From Agrostemma githago (Eukaryota > Streptophyta > Magnoliopsida > Caryophyllales > Caryophyllaceae): a stretch of 64,000 nt of DNA. Of this stretch, positions 1 through 12,600 are shown piece after piece. The stretch spans positions 11,799,873 to 11,863,872 of the forward strand of contig OY288257.1 in NCBI GenBank assembly GCA_958450325.1. Reading direction: 5' to 3'. The notes beneath the pieces were generated by a model. That model saw only the letters and a list, made by a program, of their open reading frames with translations, did not search any database and was not told where the DNA came from. A program made the position numbers and the translations under genes. Position 1 is the stretch's first letter, and every line of letters begins with the position of its first letter.

Positions 1-69
1 GGAGCCGCGAAGTGGGTCCACCTAATCCAACCCTAAACCCTTTTCCGTCCCGTCTTATGCAGTACCCTA

Positions 70-142
70 CTCTTAAGGTTCAGTGCCCCATCTTTGAATC
101 ACATCCACGACAGGGTTTACCAATACTCTCTTAGGGTTCAGT
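70..142 (+). repeat. Internal duplication within the monomer
   Basis: Within the first monomer ctcttaaggttcagt (70-84) and ctcttagggttcagt (128-142) match at 14 of 15 bases, 58 bp apart, and a third GGGTTCA-like stretch (cagggtttacc here, cagggttcacc in most copies) lies between them. The same is seen in nearly all monomers. It may be a trace of a shorter ancestral repeat. Confidence 0.7.
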
Positions 143-197
143 TTCTTGCGGGTTTAGTGACCTTGAATAAGGAAAAGGGTTTAGGGTTTGATTAGGC

Positions 198-378
198 GGA
201 GCCGCGACCCTAAACCCTTTTCCGTCCCGTCTTATGCAGTACCCTTCATTCTCTTAAGGTTCAGTGCCCCATCTTTGAATCATATCCCCGACAGGGTTCA
301 CCAATACTCTCTTAGGGTTCAGTTTCTTGCGGGTTTAGTGACCTTGAATAAGAAAAAGGGTTTAGGGTTGGATTAGGC
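198..378 (+). repeat. 181-bp short monomer with a 4-bp insertion
   Basis: A short-class monomer with four extra bases (catt) in the acccttctctta segment, near 248-251. The same insertion recurs only at 1718-1898 and 3238-3418, the equivalent position in each 1520-bp unit, so it arose once and spread with that unit. The equivalent monomers elsewhere (25080, 28150) lack it. It shifts the frame and opens a 62-codon run that begins with TTG; this is not a gene. Confidence 0.93.
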
Positions 379-575
379 GGAGCCGCGAAGCGGGTCCGCC
401 TAATCCAACCCTAAACCCTTTTCCGTCCCGTCTTATGCAGTACCCTACTCTTAAGGTTCAGTGCCCCATCTTTGAATCACATCCACGACAGGGTTCACCA
501 GTACTCTCTTAGGGTTCAGTTTCTTGCGGGTTTAGTGACCTCGAATAAGGAAAAGGGTTTAGGGTTGGATTAGGC
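379..575 (+). repeat. Representative long monomer (197 bp)
   Basis: Typical long unit, counted from ggagccgcga to the next agagccgcga. Parts in order: the 19-bp GC-rich apex of the junction palindrome (monomer positions 1-19); a 27-bp right palindrome arm containing ccctaaaccc (20-46); about 124 bp of unique interior (47-170) carrying cttatgcag, ctcttaaggttcagt, ccacgacagggttcacc, ctcttagggttcagt and gcgggtttagtgacc; then a 27-bp left arm containing gggtttaggg (171-197). The two arms are reverse complements of each other. By hand count 98 of 197 consensus bases are G or C. All frames are soon closed by stops. The choice of start is arbitrary; any other phase describes the same array. Confidence 0.97.
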
Positions 576-621
576 AGAGCCGCGAAGCGGGTCCGCCTAA
601 TCCAACCCTAAACCCTTTTCC
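549..621. repeat. Junction palindrome, agagcc/ggtcc variant
   Basis: Same 73-bp layout as the consensus junction, with perfect 27-bp outer arms at 549-575 and 595-621. The apex at 576-594 reads agagccgc-gaa-gcgggtcc, so an A faces a C as well as the usual G opposite G. It shows that the apex tolerates mismatches while the outer arms stay matched. Confidence 0.9.
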
Positions 622-969
622 GTCCCGTCTTATGCAGTACCCTACTCTTAAGGTTCAGTGCCCCATCTTTGAATCACATCCACGACAGGGTTCACCAATA
701 CTCTCTTAGGGTTCAGTTTCTTGCGGGTTTAGTGACCTTGAATAAGGAAAAGGGTTTAGGGTTGGATTAGGCAGAGCCGCGAAGCGGGTTCGCCTAATCC
801 AACCCTAAACCCTTTTCCATCCCGTCTTATGCAGTACCCTACTCTTAAGGTTCAGTGCCCCATCTTTGAATCACATCCAGGAGAGGGTTCACCAATACCC
901 TCTTAGGGTTCAGTTTCTTGCGGGTTTAGTGACCTTGAATAAGGAAAAGGGTTTAGGGTTTGATTAGGC

Positions 970-1146
970 GGAGCCGCGACCCTAAACCCTTTTCCGTCCC
1001 GTCTTATGCAGTACCCTTCTCTTAAGGTTCAGTGCCCCATCTTTGACTAACATCCACGACAGGGTTCACCAATACTCTCTTAGGGTTCAGTTTCTTGCGG
1101 GTTTAGTGACCTTGAATAAGAAAAAGGGTTTAGGGTTGGATTAGGC
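970..1146 (+). repeat. Representative short monomer (177 bp)
   Basis: The short class differs from the long one by one precise 20-bp deletion just after gccgcga, which removes agcgggtccgcctaatccaa, so gccgcga runs straight into ccctaaaccc. The deletion takes half of the apex hairpin and the first part of the right arm. A 16-17 bp stem around a loop of about 19-21 nt can still form. Of the 332 complete monomers 74 are of this class. Subtypes are recognisable: acccttctctta with aataagaaaaaggg (970, 5743, 25080, 56992); ttttaatcacatcc (2864, 7259, 30827); gtggagccgcgacc with ccttcccg (1344, 15213, 18542, 24706); gcgaacctaaacc (29862, 39197, 44415). Since several subtypes share one breakpoint, a single deletion that later diversified is likely. 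Confidence 0.95.
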
Positions 1147-4100
1147 GGAGCCGCGAAGCGGGTCCGCCTAATCCAACCCTAAACCCTTTTCCGTCCCGTC
1201 TTATGCAGTACCCTACTCTTAAGGTTCAGTGCCCCATCTTTTAATCACATCCACGACAGGGTTCACCAATACCCTCTTAGGGTTCAGTTTCTTGCGGGTT
1301 TAGTGTCCTTTAATAAGGAAAAGGGTTTAGGGTTGGATTAGGTGGAGCCGCGACCCTAAACCCTTTTCCTTCCCGTCTTATGCAGTACCCTACTCTTAAG
1401 GTTCAGTTCCCCATCTTTGAATCACATCCACGACAGGGTTCACCAATACTCTCTTAGGGCTCAGTTTCTTGCGGGTTTATTGACCTTGAATAAGGAAAAG
1501 GGTTTAGGGTTGGATTAGGCGGAGCCGCGAAGTGGGTCCACCTAATCCAACCCTAAACCCTTTTCCGTCCCGTCTTATGCAGTACCCTACTCTTAAGGTT
1601 CAGTGCCCCATCTTTGAATCACATCCACGACAGGGTTTACCAATACTCTCTTAGGGTTCAGTTTCTTGCGGGTTTAGTGACCTTGAATAAGGAAAAGGGT
1701 TTAGGGTTTGATTAGGCGGAGCCGCGACCCTAAACCCTTTTCCGTCCCGTCTTATGCAGTACCCTTCATTCTCTTAAGGTTCAGTGCCCCATCTTTGAAT
1801 CATATCCCCGACAGGGTTCACCAATACTCTCTTAGGGTTCAGTTTCTTGCGGGTTTAGTGACCTTGAATAAGAAAAAGGGTTTAGGGTTGGATTAGGCGG
1901 AGCCGCGAAGCGGGTCCGCCTAATCCAACCCTAAACCCTTTTCCGTCCCGTCTTATGCAGTACCCTACTCTTAAGGTTCAGTGCCCCATCTTTGAATCAC
2001 ATCCACGACAGGGTTCACCAGTACTCTCTTAGGGTTCAGTTTCTTGCGGGTTTAGTGACCTCGAATAAGGAAAAGGGTTTAGGGTTGGATTAGGCAGAGC
2101 CGCGAAGCGGGTCCGCCTAATCCAACCCTAAACCCTTTTCCGTCCCGTCTTATGCAGTACCCTACTCTTAAGGTTCAGTGCCCCATCTTTGAATCACATC
2201 CACGACAGGGTTCACCAATACTCTCTTAGGGTTCAGTTTCTTGCGGGTTTAGTGACCTTGAATAAGGAAAAGGGTTTAGGGTTGGATTAGGCAGAGCCGC
2301 GAAGCGGGTTCGCCTAATCCAACCCTAAACCCTTTTCCATCCCGTCTTATGCAGTACCCTACTCTTAAGGTTCAGTGCCCCATCTTTGAATCACATCCAG
2401 GAGAGGGTTCACCAATACCCTCTTAGGGTTCAGTTTCTTGCGGGTTTAGTGACCTTGAATAAGGAAAAGGGTTTAGGGTTTGATTAGGCGGAGCCGCGAC
2501 CCTAAACCCTTTTCCGTCCCGTCTTATGCAGTACCCTTCTCTTAAGGTTCAGTGCCCCATCTTTGAATCACATCCACGACAGGGTTCACCAATACTCTCT
2601 TAGGGTTCAGTTTCTTGCGGGTTTAGTGACCTTGAATAAGAAAAAGGGTTTAGGGTTGGATTAGGCGGAGCCGCGAAGCGGGTCCGCCTAATCCAACCCT
2701 AAACCCTTTTCCGTCCCGTCTTATGCAGTTCCCTACTCTTAAGGTTCAGTGCCCCATCTTTTAATCACATCCACGACAGGGTACACCAATACCCTCTTAG
2801 GGTTCAGTTTCTTGCGGGTTTAGTGACCTCGAATAAGGAAAAGGGTTTAGGGTTGGATTAGGCGGAGCCGCGACCCTAAACCGTTTTCCGTCCCGTCTTA
2901 TGCAGTACCCTACTCTTAAGGTTCAGTGCCCCATCTTTTAATCACATCCACGACAGGGTTCACCAATACCCTCTTAGGGTTCAGTTTCTTGCGGGTTTAG
3001 TGACTTTGAATAAGGAAAAGGGTTTAGGGTTGGATTAGGCAGAGCCGCGAAGCGGGTTCACCTAATCCAACCCTAAACCCTTTTCCGTCCCGTCTTATGC
3101 AGTACCCTACTCTTAAGGTTCAGTGCCCCATCTTTGAATCACATCCACGACAGGGTTTACCAATACTCTCTTAGGGTTCAGTTTCTTGCGGGTTTAGTGA
3201 CCTTGAATAAGGAAAAGGGTTTAGGGTTTGATTAGGCGGAGCCGCGACCCTAAACCCTTTTCCGTCCCGTCTTATCCAGTACCCTTCATTCTCTTAAGGT
3301 TCAGTGCCCCATCTTTGAATCATATCCCCGACAGGGTTCACCAATACTCTCTTAGGGTTCAGTTTCTTGCGGGTTTAGTGACCTTGAATAAGAAAAAGGG
3401 TTTAGGGTTGGATTAGGCGGAGCCGCGAAGCGGGTCCGCCTAATCCAACCCTAAACCCTTTTCCGTCCCGTCTTATGCAGTACCCTACTCTTAAGGTTCA
3501 GTGCCCCATCTTTGAATCACATCCACGACAGGGTTCACCAGTACTCTCTTAGGGTTCAGTTTCTTGCGGGTTTAGTGACCTCGAATAAGGAAAAGGGTTT
3601 AGGGTTGGATTAGGCAGAGCCGCGAAGCGGGTCCGCCTAATCCAACCCTAAACCCTTTTCCGTCCCGTCTTATGCAGTACCCTACTCTTAAGGTTCAGTG
3701 CCCCATCTTTGAATCACATCCACGACAGGGTTCACCAATACTCTCTTAGGGTTCAGTTTCTTGCGGGTTTAGTGACCTTGAATAAGGAAAAGGGTTTAGG
3801 GTTGGATTAGGCAGAGCCGCGAAGCGGGTTTGCCTAATCCAACCCTAAACCCTTTTCCATCCCGTCTTATGCAGTACCCTACTCTTAAGGTTCAGTGCCC
3901 CATCTTTGAATCACATCCAGGAGAGGGTTCACCAATACCCTCTTAGGGTTCAGTTTCTTGCGGGTTTAGTGACCTTGAATAAGGAAAAGGGTTTAGGGTT
4001 TGATTAGGCGGAGCCGCGACCCTAAACCCTTTTCCGTCCCGTCTTATGCAGTACCCTTCTCTTAAGGTTCAGTGCCCCATCTTTGAATCACATCCACGAC

Positions 4101-4560
4101 AGGGTTCACCAATACTCTCTTAGGGTTCAGTTTCTTGCGGGTTTAGTGACCTTGAATAAGAAAAAGGGTTTAGGGTTGGATTAGGCGGAGCCGCGAAGCG
4201 GGTCCGCCTAATCCAACCCTAAACCCTTTTCGGTCCCGTCTTATGCAATTCCCTACTCTTAAGGTTCAGTGCCCCATCTTTTAATCACATCCACGACAGG
4301 GTACACCAATACCCTCTTAGGGTTCAGTTTCTTGCGGGTTTAGTGACCTCGAATAAGGAAAAGGGTTTAGGGTTGGATTAGGCGGAGCCGCGACCCTAAA
4401 CCGTTTTCCGTCCCGTCTTATGCAGTACCCTACTCTTAAGGTTCAGTGCCCCATCTTTTAATCACATCCACGACAGGGTTCACCAATACCCTCTTAGGGT
4501 TCAGTTTCTTGCGGGTTTAGTGACTTTGAATAAGGAAAAGGGTTTAGGGTTGGATTAGGC

Positions 4561-6687
4561 AGAGCCGCGAAGCGGGTTCACCTAATCCAACTCTAAACCC
4601 TTTTCCGTCCCGTCTTATGCAGTACCCTACTCTTAAGGTTCAGTGCCCCATCTTTGAATCACATCCACGACAGGGTTCACCAATACCCTCTTAGGGTTCA
4701 GTTTCTTGCGGGTTTAGTGACCTTGAATAAGGAAAAGGGTTTAGGGTTGGATTAGGCAGAGCCGCGAAGCGGGTCTGCCTAATCCAACCCTAAACCCTTT
4801 TCTGTCCCGTCTTATGCAGTACCCTACTCTTAAGGTTCAGTGCCCCATCTTTGAATCACATCCACGACAGGGTTCACCAATACTCTCTTAGGGTTCAGTT
4901 TCTTGCGGGTTTAGTGACCTTGAATAAGGAAAAGGGTTTAGGGTTGGATTAGGCGGAGCCGCGAAGCGGGTCCGCCTAATCCAACCCTAAACCCTTTTCT
5001 GTCCCGTCTTATGCAATACCCTACTTTTAAGGTTCAGTGCCTCATCTTTGAATCACATCCACGACAGGGTTCACCAATACCCTCTTAGGGTTCAGTTTCT
5101 TGCGGGTTTAGTGACCTTGAATAAGGAAAATGGTTTAGGGTTGGATTAGGCGGAGCCGCGAAGCGGGTTCGCAAAATCCAACCCTAAACCCTTTTACGTC
5201 CCGTCTTATGCAGTACCCTACTCTTAAGGTTCAGTGCCCCATCTTTGAATCACACCCACGACAGGGTTCACCAATACTCTCTTAGGGTTAAGTTTCTTGC
5301 GGGTTTAGTGACCTTGAATAAGGAAAAGGGTTTAGGGTTGGATTAGGCGGAGCCGCGAAGCGGGTCCGCCTAATCCAAACCTAAACCCTTTTCCGTCCCG
5401 TCTTATGCAGTACCCTACTCTTAAGGTTCAGTGCCCCATCTTTGAATCACATCCACGACAGGGTTCACCAATACTCTCTTAGGGTTCAGTTTCTTGCGGG
5501 TTTAGTGACCTTGAATAAGGAAAAGGGTTTAGGGTTGGATTAGGCAGAGCCGCGAAGCGGGTTCGCCTAATCCAACCCTAAACCCTTTTCCGTCCCGTCT
5601 TATGCAGTACCCTACTCTTAAGGTTCAGTGCCCCATCTTTGAATCACATCCAGGAGCGGGTTCACCAATACCCTCTTAGGGTTCAGTTTCTTGCGGGTTT
5701 AGTGACCTTGAATAAGGAAAAGGGTTTAGGGTTTGATTAGGCGGAGCCGCGACCCTAAACCCTTTTCCGTCCCGTCTTATGCAGTACCCTTCTCTTAAGG
5801 TTCAGTGCCCCATCTTTGAATCACATCCACGACAGGGTTCACCAATAATCTCTTAGGGTTCAGTTTCTTGCGGGTTTAGTGACCTTGAATAAGAAAAAGG
5901 GTTTAGGGTTGGATTAGGCGGAGCCGCGAAGCGGGTCCGCCTAATCCAACCCTAAACCCTTTTCGGTCCCGTCTTATGCAGTTCCCTACTCTTAAGGTTC
6001 AGTGCCCCATCTTTTAATCACATCCACGACAGGGTACACCAATACCCTCTTAGGGTTCAGTTTCTTGCGGGTTTAGTGACCTCGAATAAGGAAAAGGGTT
6101 TAGGGTTGGATTAGGCGGAGCCGCGACCCTAAACCCTTTTCCGTCCCGTCTTATGCAGTACCCTACTCTTAAGGTTCAGTGCCCCATCTTTTAATCACAT
6201 CCACGACAGGGTTCACCAATACCCTCTTAGGGTTCAGTTTCTTGCGGGTTTAGTGACCTTGAATAAGGAAAAGGGTTTAGGGTTGGATTAGGCAGAGCCG
6301 CGAAGCGGGTTCGCCTAATCCAACCCTAAACCCTTTTCCGTCCCGTCTTATGCAGTACCCTACTCTTAAGGTTCAGTGCCCCATCTTTGAATCACATCCA
6401 CGACAGGGTTCACCAATACCCTCTTAGGGTTCAGTTTCTTGCGGGTTTAGTGACCTTGAATAAGGAAAAGGGTTTAGGGTTGGATTAGGCAGAGCCGCGA
6501 AGCGGGTCTGCCTAATCCAACCCTAAACCCTTTTCTGTCCCGTCTTATGCAGTACCCTACTCTTAAGGTTCAGTGCCCCATCTTTGAATCACATCCACGA
6601 CAGGGTTCACCAATACTCTCTTAGGGTTCAGTTTCTTGCGGGTTTAGTGACCTTGAATAAGGAAAAGGGTTTAGGGTTGGATTAGGC
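4561..6687 (+). repeat. Transition block between HOR A and HOR B
   Basis: Eleven monomers start at 4561, 4758, 4955, 5152, 5349, 5546, 5743 (short), 5920, 6117 (short), 6294 and 6491. The first five include B-type markers (ggtctgcc with ttttctgtccc; gcaataccc with gcctcat; ttttacgtccc). The last six (5546-6687, 1142 bp) match 6688-7829 in order and markers, an offset of 1142 bp. The block therefore looks like a partial B unit fused to the end of A. Confidence 0.85.
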
Positions 6688-9600
6688 AGAGCCGCGAAGC
6701 GGGTTCGCCTAATCCAACCCTAAACCCTTTTCCGTCCCGTCTTATGCAGTACCCTACTCTTAAGGTTCAGTGCCCCATCTTTGAATCACATCCAGGAGAG
6801 GGTTCACCAATACCCTCTTAGGGTTCAGTTTCTTGCGGGTTTAGTGACCTTGAATAAGGAAAAGGGTTTAGGGTTTGATTAGGCGGAGCCGCGACTCTAA
6901 ACCCTTTTCCGTCCCGTCTTATGCAGTACCCTTCTCTTAAGGTTCAGTGCCCCATCTTTGAATCACATCCACGACAGGGTTCACCAATACTCTCTTAGGG
7001 TTCAGTTTCTTGCGGGTTTAGTGACCTTGAATAAGAAAAAGGGTTTAGGGTTGGATTAGGCGGAGCCGCGAAGCGGGTCCGCCTAATCCAACCCTAAACC
7101 CTTTTCCGTCCCGTCTTATGCAGTTCCCTACTCTTAAGGTTCAGTGCCCCATCTTTTATTCACATCCACGACAGGGTACACCAATACCCTCTTAGGGTTC
7201 AGTTTCTTGCGGGTTTAGTGACCTCGAATAAGGAAAAGGGTTTAGGGTTGGATTAGGCGGAGCCGCGACCCTAAACCCTTTTCCGTCCCGTCTTATGCAG
7301 TACCCTACTCTTAAGGTTCAGTGCCCCATCTTTTAATCACATCCACGACAGGGTTCACCAATACCCTCTTAGGGTTCAGTTTCTTGCGGGTTTAGTGACC
7401 TTGAATAAGGAAAAGGGTTTAGGGTTGGATTAGGCAGAGCCGCGAAGCGGGTTCGCCTAATCCAACCCTAAACCCTTTTCCGTCCCGTCTTATGCAGTAC
7501 CCTACTCTTAAGGTTTAGTGCCCCATCTTTGAATCACATCCACGACAGGGTTCACCAATACCCTCTTAGGGTTCAGTTTCTTGCGGGTTTAGTGACCTTG
7601 AATAAGGAAAAGGGTTTAGGGTTGGATTAGGCAGAGCCGCGAAGCGGGTCTGCCTAATCCAACCCTAAACCCTTTTCTGTCCCGTCTTATGCAGTACCCT
7701 ACTCTTAAGGTTCAGTGCCCCATCTTTGAATCACATCCACGACAGGGTTCACCAATACTCTCTTAGGGTTCAGTTTCTTGCGGGTTTAGTGACCTTGAAT
7801 AAGGAAAAGGGTTTAGGGTTGGATTAGGCGGAGCCGCGAAGCGGGTCCGCCTAATCCAACCCTAAACCCTTTTCTGTCCCGTCTTATGCAATACCCTACT
7901 CTTAAGGTTCAGTGCCTCATCTTTGAATCACATCCACGACAGGGTTCACCAATACCCTCTTAGGGTTCAGTTTCTTGCTGGTTTAGTGACCTTGAATAAG
8001 AAAAATGGTTTAGGGTTGGATTAGGCGGAGCCGCGAAGCGGGTTCGCCTAATCCAACCCTAAACCCTTTTACGTCCCGTCTTATGCAGTACCCTACTCTT
8101 AAGGTTCAGTGCCCCATCTTTGAATCACACCCACGACAGGGTTCACCAATACTCTCTTAGGGTTAAGTTTCTTGTGGGTTTAGTGACCTTGAATAAGGAA
8201 AAGGGTTTAGGGTTGGATTAGGCGGAGCCGCGAAGCGGGTCTGCCTAATCCAACCCTAAACCCTTTTCTGTCTCGTCTTATGCAATACCCTACTCTTAAG
8301 GTTCAGTGCCTCATCTTTGAATCACATCCACGACAGGGTTCACCAATACCCTCTTAGGGTTCAGCTTCTTGCGGGTTTCGTGACCTTGAATAAGGAAAAT
8401 TGTTTAGGGTTGGATTAGGCGGAGCCGCGAAGCGGGTTCGCCTAATCCAACCCTAAACCCTTTTCCGTTCCGTCTTATGCAGTACCCTACTCTTAAGGTT
8501 CAGTGCCCTATCTTTGAATCACATCCACGACAGGGTTCACCAGTACTCTCTTAGGGTTCAGTTTCTTGCGGGTTTAGTGACCTTGAATAAGGAAAAGGGT
8601 TTAGGGTTGGATTAGGCGAAGCCGCGAAGCGGGTTCGCCTAATCCAACCCTAAACCCTTTTCCGTCTTGTCTTATGCAGTACCCTACTCTAAGGTTCAGT
8701 GCCCCATCTTTTAATCACATCCACGACAGGGTTCACCAATACCCTCTTAGGGTTCAGTTTCTTGCGGGTTTAGTGACCTTGAATAAGGAAAAGGGTTTAG
8801 GGTTGGATTAGGCGGAGCCGCGAAGCGGGTCCGCCTAATCCAACCCTAAACCCTTTTCTGTCCCGTCTTATGCAGTACCCTACTCTTAAGGTTCAGTGCC
8901 CCATCTTTGAATCACATCCACGACAGGGTTCACCAATACTCTCTTAGGGTTCAGTTTCTTGCGGGTTTAGTGACCTTGAATAAGGAAAAGGGTTTAGGGT
9001 TGGATTAGGCAGAGCCGCGAAGCGGGTTCGCCTAATCCAACCCTAAACTCTTTTCCGTCCCGTCTTATGCAGTACCCTACTCTTAAGGTTCAGTGCCCCA
9101 TCTTTGAATCACATCCAGGAGAGGGTTCACCAATACCCTCTTAGGGTTCAGTTTCTTGCGGGTTTAGTGACCTTGAATAAGGAAAAGGGTTTAGGGTTTG
9201 ATTAGGCGGAGCCGCGACTCTAAACCCTTTTCCGTCCCGTCTTATGCAGTACCCTTCTCTTAAGGTTCAGTGCCCCATCTTTGAATCACATCCACGACAG
9301 GGTTCACCAATACTCTCTTAGGGTTCAGTTTCTTGCGGGTTTAGTGACCTTGAATAAGAAAAAGGGTTTAGGGTTGGATTAGGCGGAGCCGCGAAGCGGG
9401 TCCGCCTAATCCAACCCTAAACCCTTTTCCGTCCCGTCTTATGCAGTTCCCTACTCTTAAGGTTCAGTGCCCCATCTTTTATTCACATCCACGACAGGGT
9501 ACACCAATACCCTCTTAGGGTTCAGTTTCTTGCGGGTTTAGTGACCTCGAATAAGGAAAAGGGTTTAGGGTTGGATTAGGCGGAGCCGCGACCCTAAACC

Positions 9601-12600
9601 CTTTTCCGTCCCGTCTTATGCAGTACCCTACTCTTAAGGTTCAGTGCCCCATCTTTTAATCACATCCACGACAGGGTTCACCAATACCCTCTTAGGGTTC
9701 AGTTTCTTGCGGGTTTAGTGACCTTGAATAAGGAAAAGGGTTTAGGGTTGGATTAGGCAGAGCCGCGAAGCGGGTTCGCCTAATCCAACCCTAAACCCTT
9801 TTCCGTCCCGTCTTATGCAGTACCCTACTCTTAAGGTTTAGTGCCCCATCTTTGAATCACATCCACGACAGGGTTCACCAATACCCTCTTAGGGTTCAGT
9901 TTCTTGCGGGTTTAGTGACCTTGAATAAGGAAAAGGGTTTAGGGTTGGATTAGGCAGAGCCGCGAAGCGGGTCTGCCTAATCCAACCCTAAACCCTTTTC
10001 TGTCCCGTCTTATGCAGTACCCTACTCTTAAGGTTCAGTGCCCCATCTTTGAATCACATCCACGACAGGGTTCACCAATACTCTCTTAGGGTTCAGTTTC
10101 TTGCGGGTTTAGTGACCTTGAATAAGGAAAAGGGTTTAGGGTTGGATTAGGCGGAGCCGCGAAGCGGGTCCGCCTAATCCAACCCTAAACCCTTTTCTGT
10201 CCCGTCTTATGCAATACCCTACTCTTAAGGTTCAGTGCCTCATCTTTGAATCACATCCACGACAGGGTTCACCAATACCCTCTTAGGGTTCAGTTTCTTG
10301 CTGGTTTAGTGACCTTGAATAAGGAAAATGGTTTAGGGTTGGATTAGGCGGAGCCGCGAAGCGGGTTCGCCTAATCCAACCCTAAACCCTTTTACGTCCC
10401 GTCTTATGCAGTACCCTACTCTTAAGGTTCAGTGCCCCATCTTTGAATCACACCCACGACAGGGTTCACCAATACTCTCTTAGGGTTAAGTTTCTTGTGG
10501 GTTTAGTGACCTTGAATAAGGAAAAGGGTTTAGGGTTGGATTAGGCGGAGCCGCGAAGCGGGTCTGCCTAATCCAACCCTAAACCCTTTTCTGTCTCGTC
10601 TTATGCAATACCCTACTCTTAAGGTTCAGTGCCTCATCTTTGAATCACATCCACGACAGGGTTCACCAATACCCTCTTAGGGTTCAGCTTCTTGCGGGTT
10701 TCGTGACCTTGAATAAGGAAAATTGTTTAGGGTTGGATTAGGCGGAGCCGCGAAGCGGGTTCGCCTAATCCAACCCTAAACCCTTTTCCGTTCCGTCTTA
10801 TGCAGTACCCTACTCTTAAGGTTCAGTGCCCCATCTTTGAATCACATCCACGACAGGGTTCACCAGTACTCTCTTAGGGTTCAGTTTCTTGCGGGTTTAG
10901 TGACCTTGAATAAGGAAAAGGGTTTAGGGTTGGATTAGGCGAAGCCGCGAAGCGGGTTCGCCTAATCCAACCCTAAACCCTTTTCCGTCTTGTCTTATGC
11001 AGTACCCTACTCTAAGGTTCAGTGCCCCATCTTTTAATCACATCCAAGACAGGGTTCACCAATACCCTCTTAGGGTTCAGTTTCTTGCGGGTTTAGTGAC
11101 CTTGAATAAGGAAAAGGGTTTAGGGTTGGATTAGGCGGAGCCGCGAAGCGGGTCCGCCTAATCCAACCCTAAACCCTTTTCTGTCCCGTCTTATGCAGTA
11201 CCCTACTCTTAAGGTTCAGTGCCCCATCTTTGAATCACATCCACGACAGGGTTCACCAATACTCTCTTAGGGTTCAGTTTCTTGCGGGTTTAGTGACCTT
11301 GAATAAGGAAAAGGGTTTAGGGTTGGATTAGGCAGAGCCGCGAAGCGGGTTCGCCTAATCCAACCCTAAACCCTTTTCCGTCCCGTCTTATGCAGTACCC
11401 TACTCTTAAGGTTCAGTGCCCCATCTTTGAATCACATCCAGGAGAGGGTTCACCAATACCCTCTTAGGGTTCAGTTTCTTGCGGGTTTAGTGACCTTGAA
11501 TAAGGAAAAGGGTTTAGGGTTTGATTAGGCGGAGCCGCGACTCTAAACCCTTTTCCGTCCCGTCTTATGCAGTACCCTTCTCTTAAGGTTCAGTGCCCCA
11601 TCTTTGAATCACATCCACGACAGGGTTCACCAATACTCTCTTAGGGTTCAGTTTCTTGCGGGTTTAGTGACCTTGAATAAGAAAAAGGGTTTAGGGTTGG
11701 ATTAGGCGGAGCCGCGAAGCGGGTCCGCCTAATCCAACCCTAAACCCTTTTCCGTCCCGTCTTATGCAGTTCCCTACTCTTAAGGTTCAGTGCCCCATCT
11801 TTTAATCACATCCACGACAGGGTACACCAATACCCTCTTAGGGTTCAGTTTCTTGCGGGTTTAGTGACCTCGAATAAGGAAAAGGGTTTAGGGTTGGATT
11901 AGGCGGAGCCGCGACCCTAAACCCTTTTCCGTCCCGTCTTATGCAGTACCCTACTCTTAAGGTTCAGTGCCCCATCTTTTAATCACATCCACGACAGGGT
12001 TCACCAATACCCACTTAGGGTTCAGTTTCTTGCGGGTTTAGTGACCTTGAATAAGGAAAAGGGTTTAGGGTTGGATTAGGCAGAGCCGCGAAGCGGGTTC
12101 GCCTAATCCAACCCTAAACCCTTTTCCGTCCCGTCTTATGCAGTACCCTACTCTTAAGGTTTAGTGCCCCATCTTTGAATCACATCCACGACAGGGTTCA
12201 CCAATACCCTCTTAGGGTTCAGTTTCTTGCGGGTTTAGTGACCTTGAATAAGGAAAAGGGTTTAGGGTTGGATTAGGCAGAGCCGCGAAGCGGGTCTGCC
12301 TAATCCAACCCTAAACCCTTTTCTGTCCCGTCTTATGCAGTACCCTACTCTTAAGGTTCAGTGCCCCATCTTTGAATCACATCCACGACAGGGTTCACCA
12401 ATACTCTCTTAGGGTTCAGTTTCTTGCGGGTTTAGTGACCTTGAATAAGGAAAAGGGTTTAGGGTTGGATTAGGCGGAGCCGCGAAGCGGGTCCGCCTAA
12501 TCCAACCCTAAACCCTTTTCTGTCCCGTCTTATGCAATACCCTACTCTTAAGGTTCAGTGCCTCATCTTTGAATCACATCCACGACAGGGTTCACCAATA

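Larger units (their letters stand above)
1..4560 (+). repeat. HOR A: 8-mer of 1520 bp, three copies
   Basis: Copies lie at 1-1520, 1521-3040 and 3041-4560. Each has eight monomers of 197, 181, 197, 197, 197, 177, 197 and 177 bp. Landmarks repeat at exactly 1520 bp: the catt insertion (about 248, 1768, 3288) and the ccaggagaggg monomer (773, 2293, 3813). Copies 2 and 3 differ by a handful of substitutions, such as cttatgcag to cttatccag near 3273. Copy 1 differs in its last two monomers, which carry gtgtccttt, the gtggagcc start and cagttcccc where copies 2 and 3 carry gcagttccc or gcaattccc and gggtacacc. That variant block recurs near 15213 and 18542. Confidence 0.95.

Noticed and set aside
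188..376. 62-codon open frame, repeated at 1708-1896 and 3228-3416
   Set aside because: It begins with TTG, lies wholly within a satellite monomer, and exists only where the 4-bp insertion shifts the frame. No ribosome-binding or promoter context and no recognisable domain.
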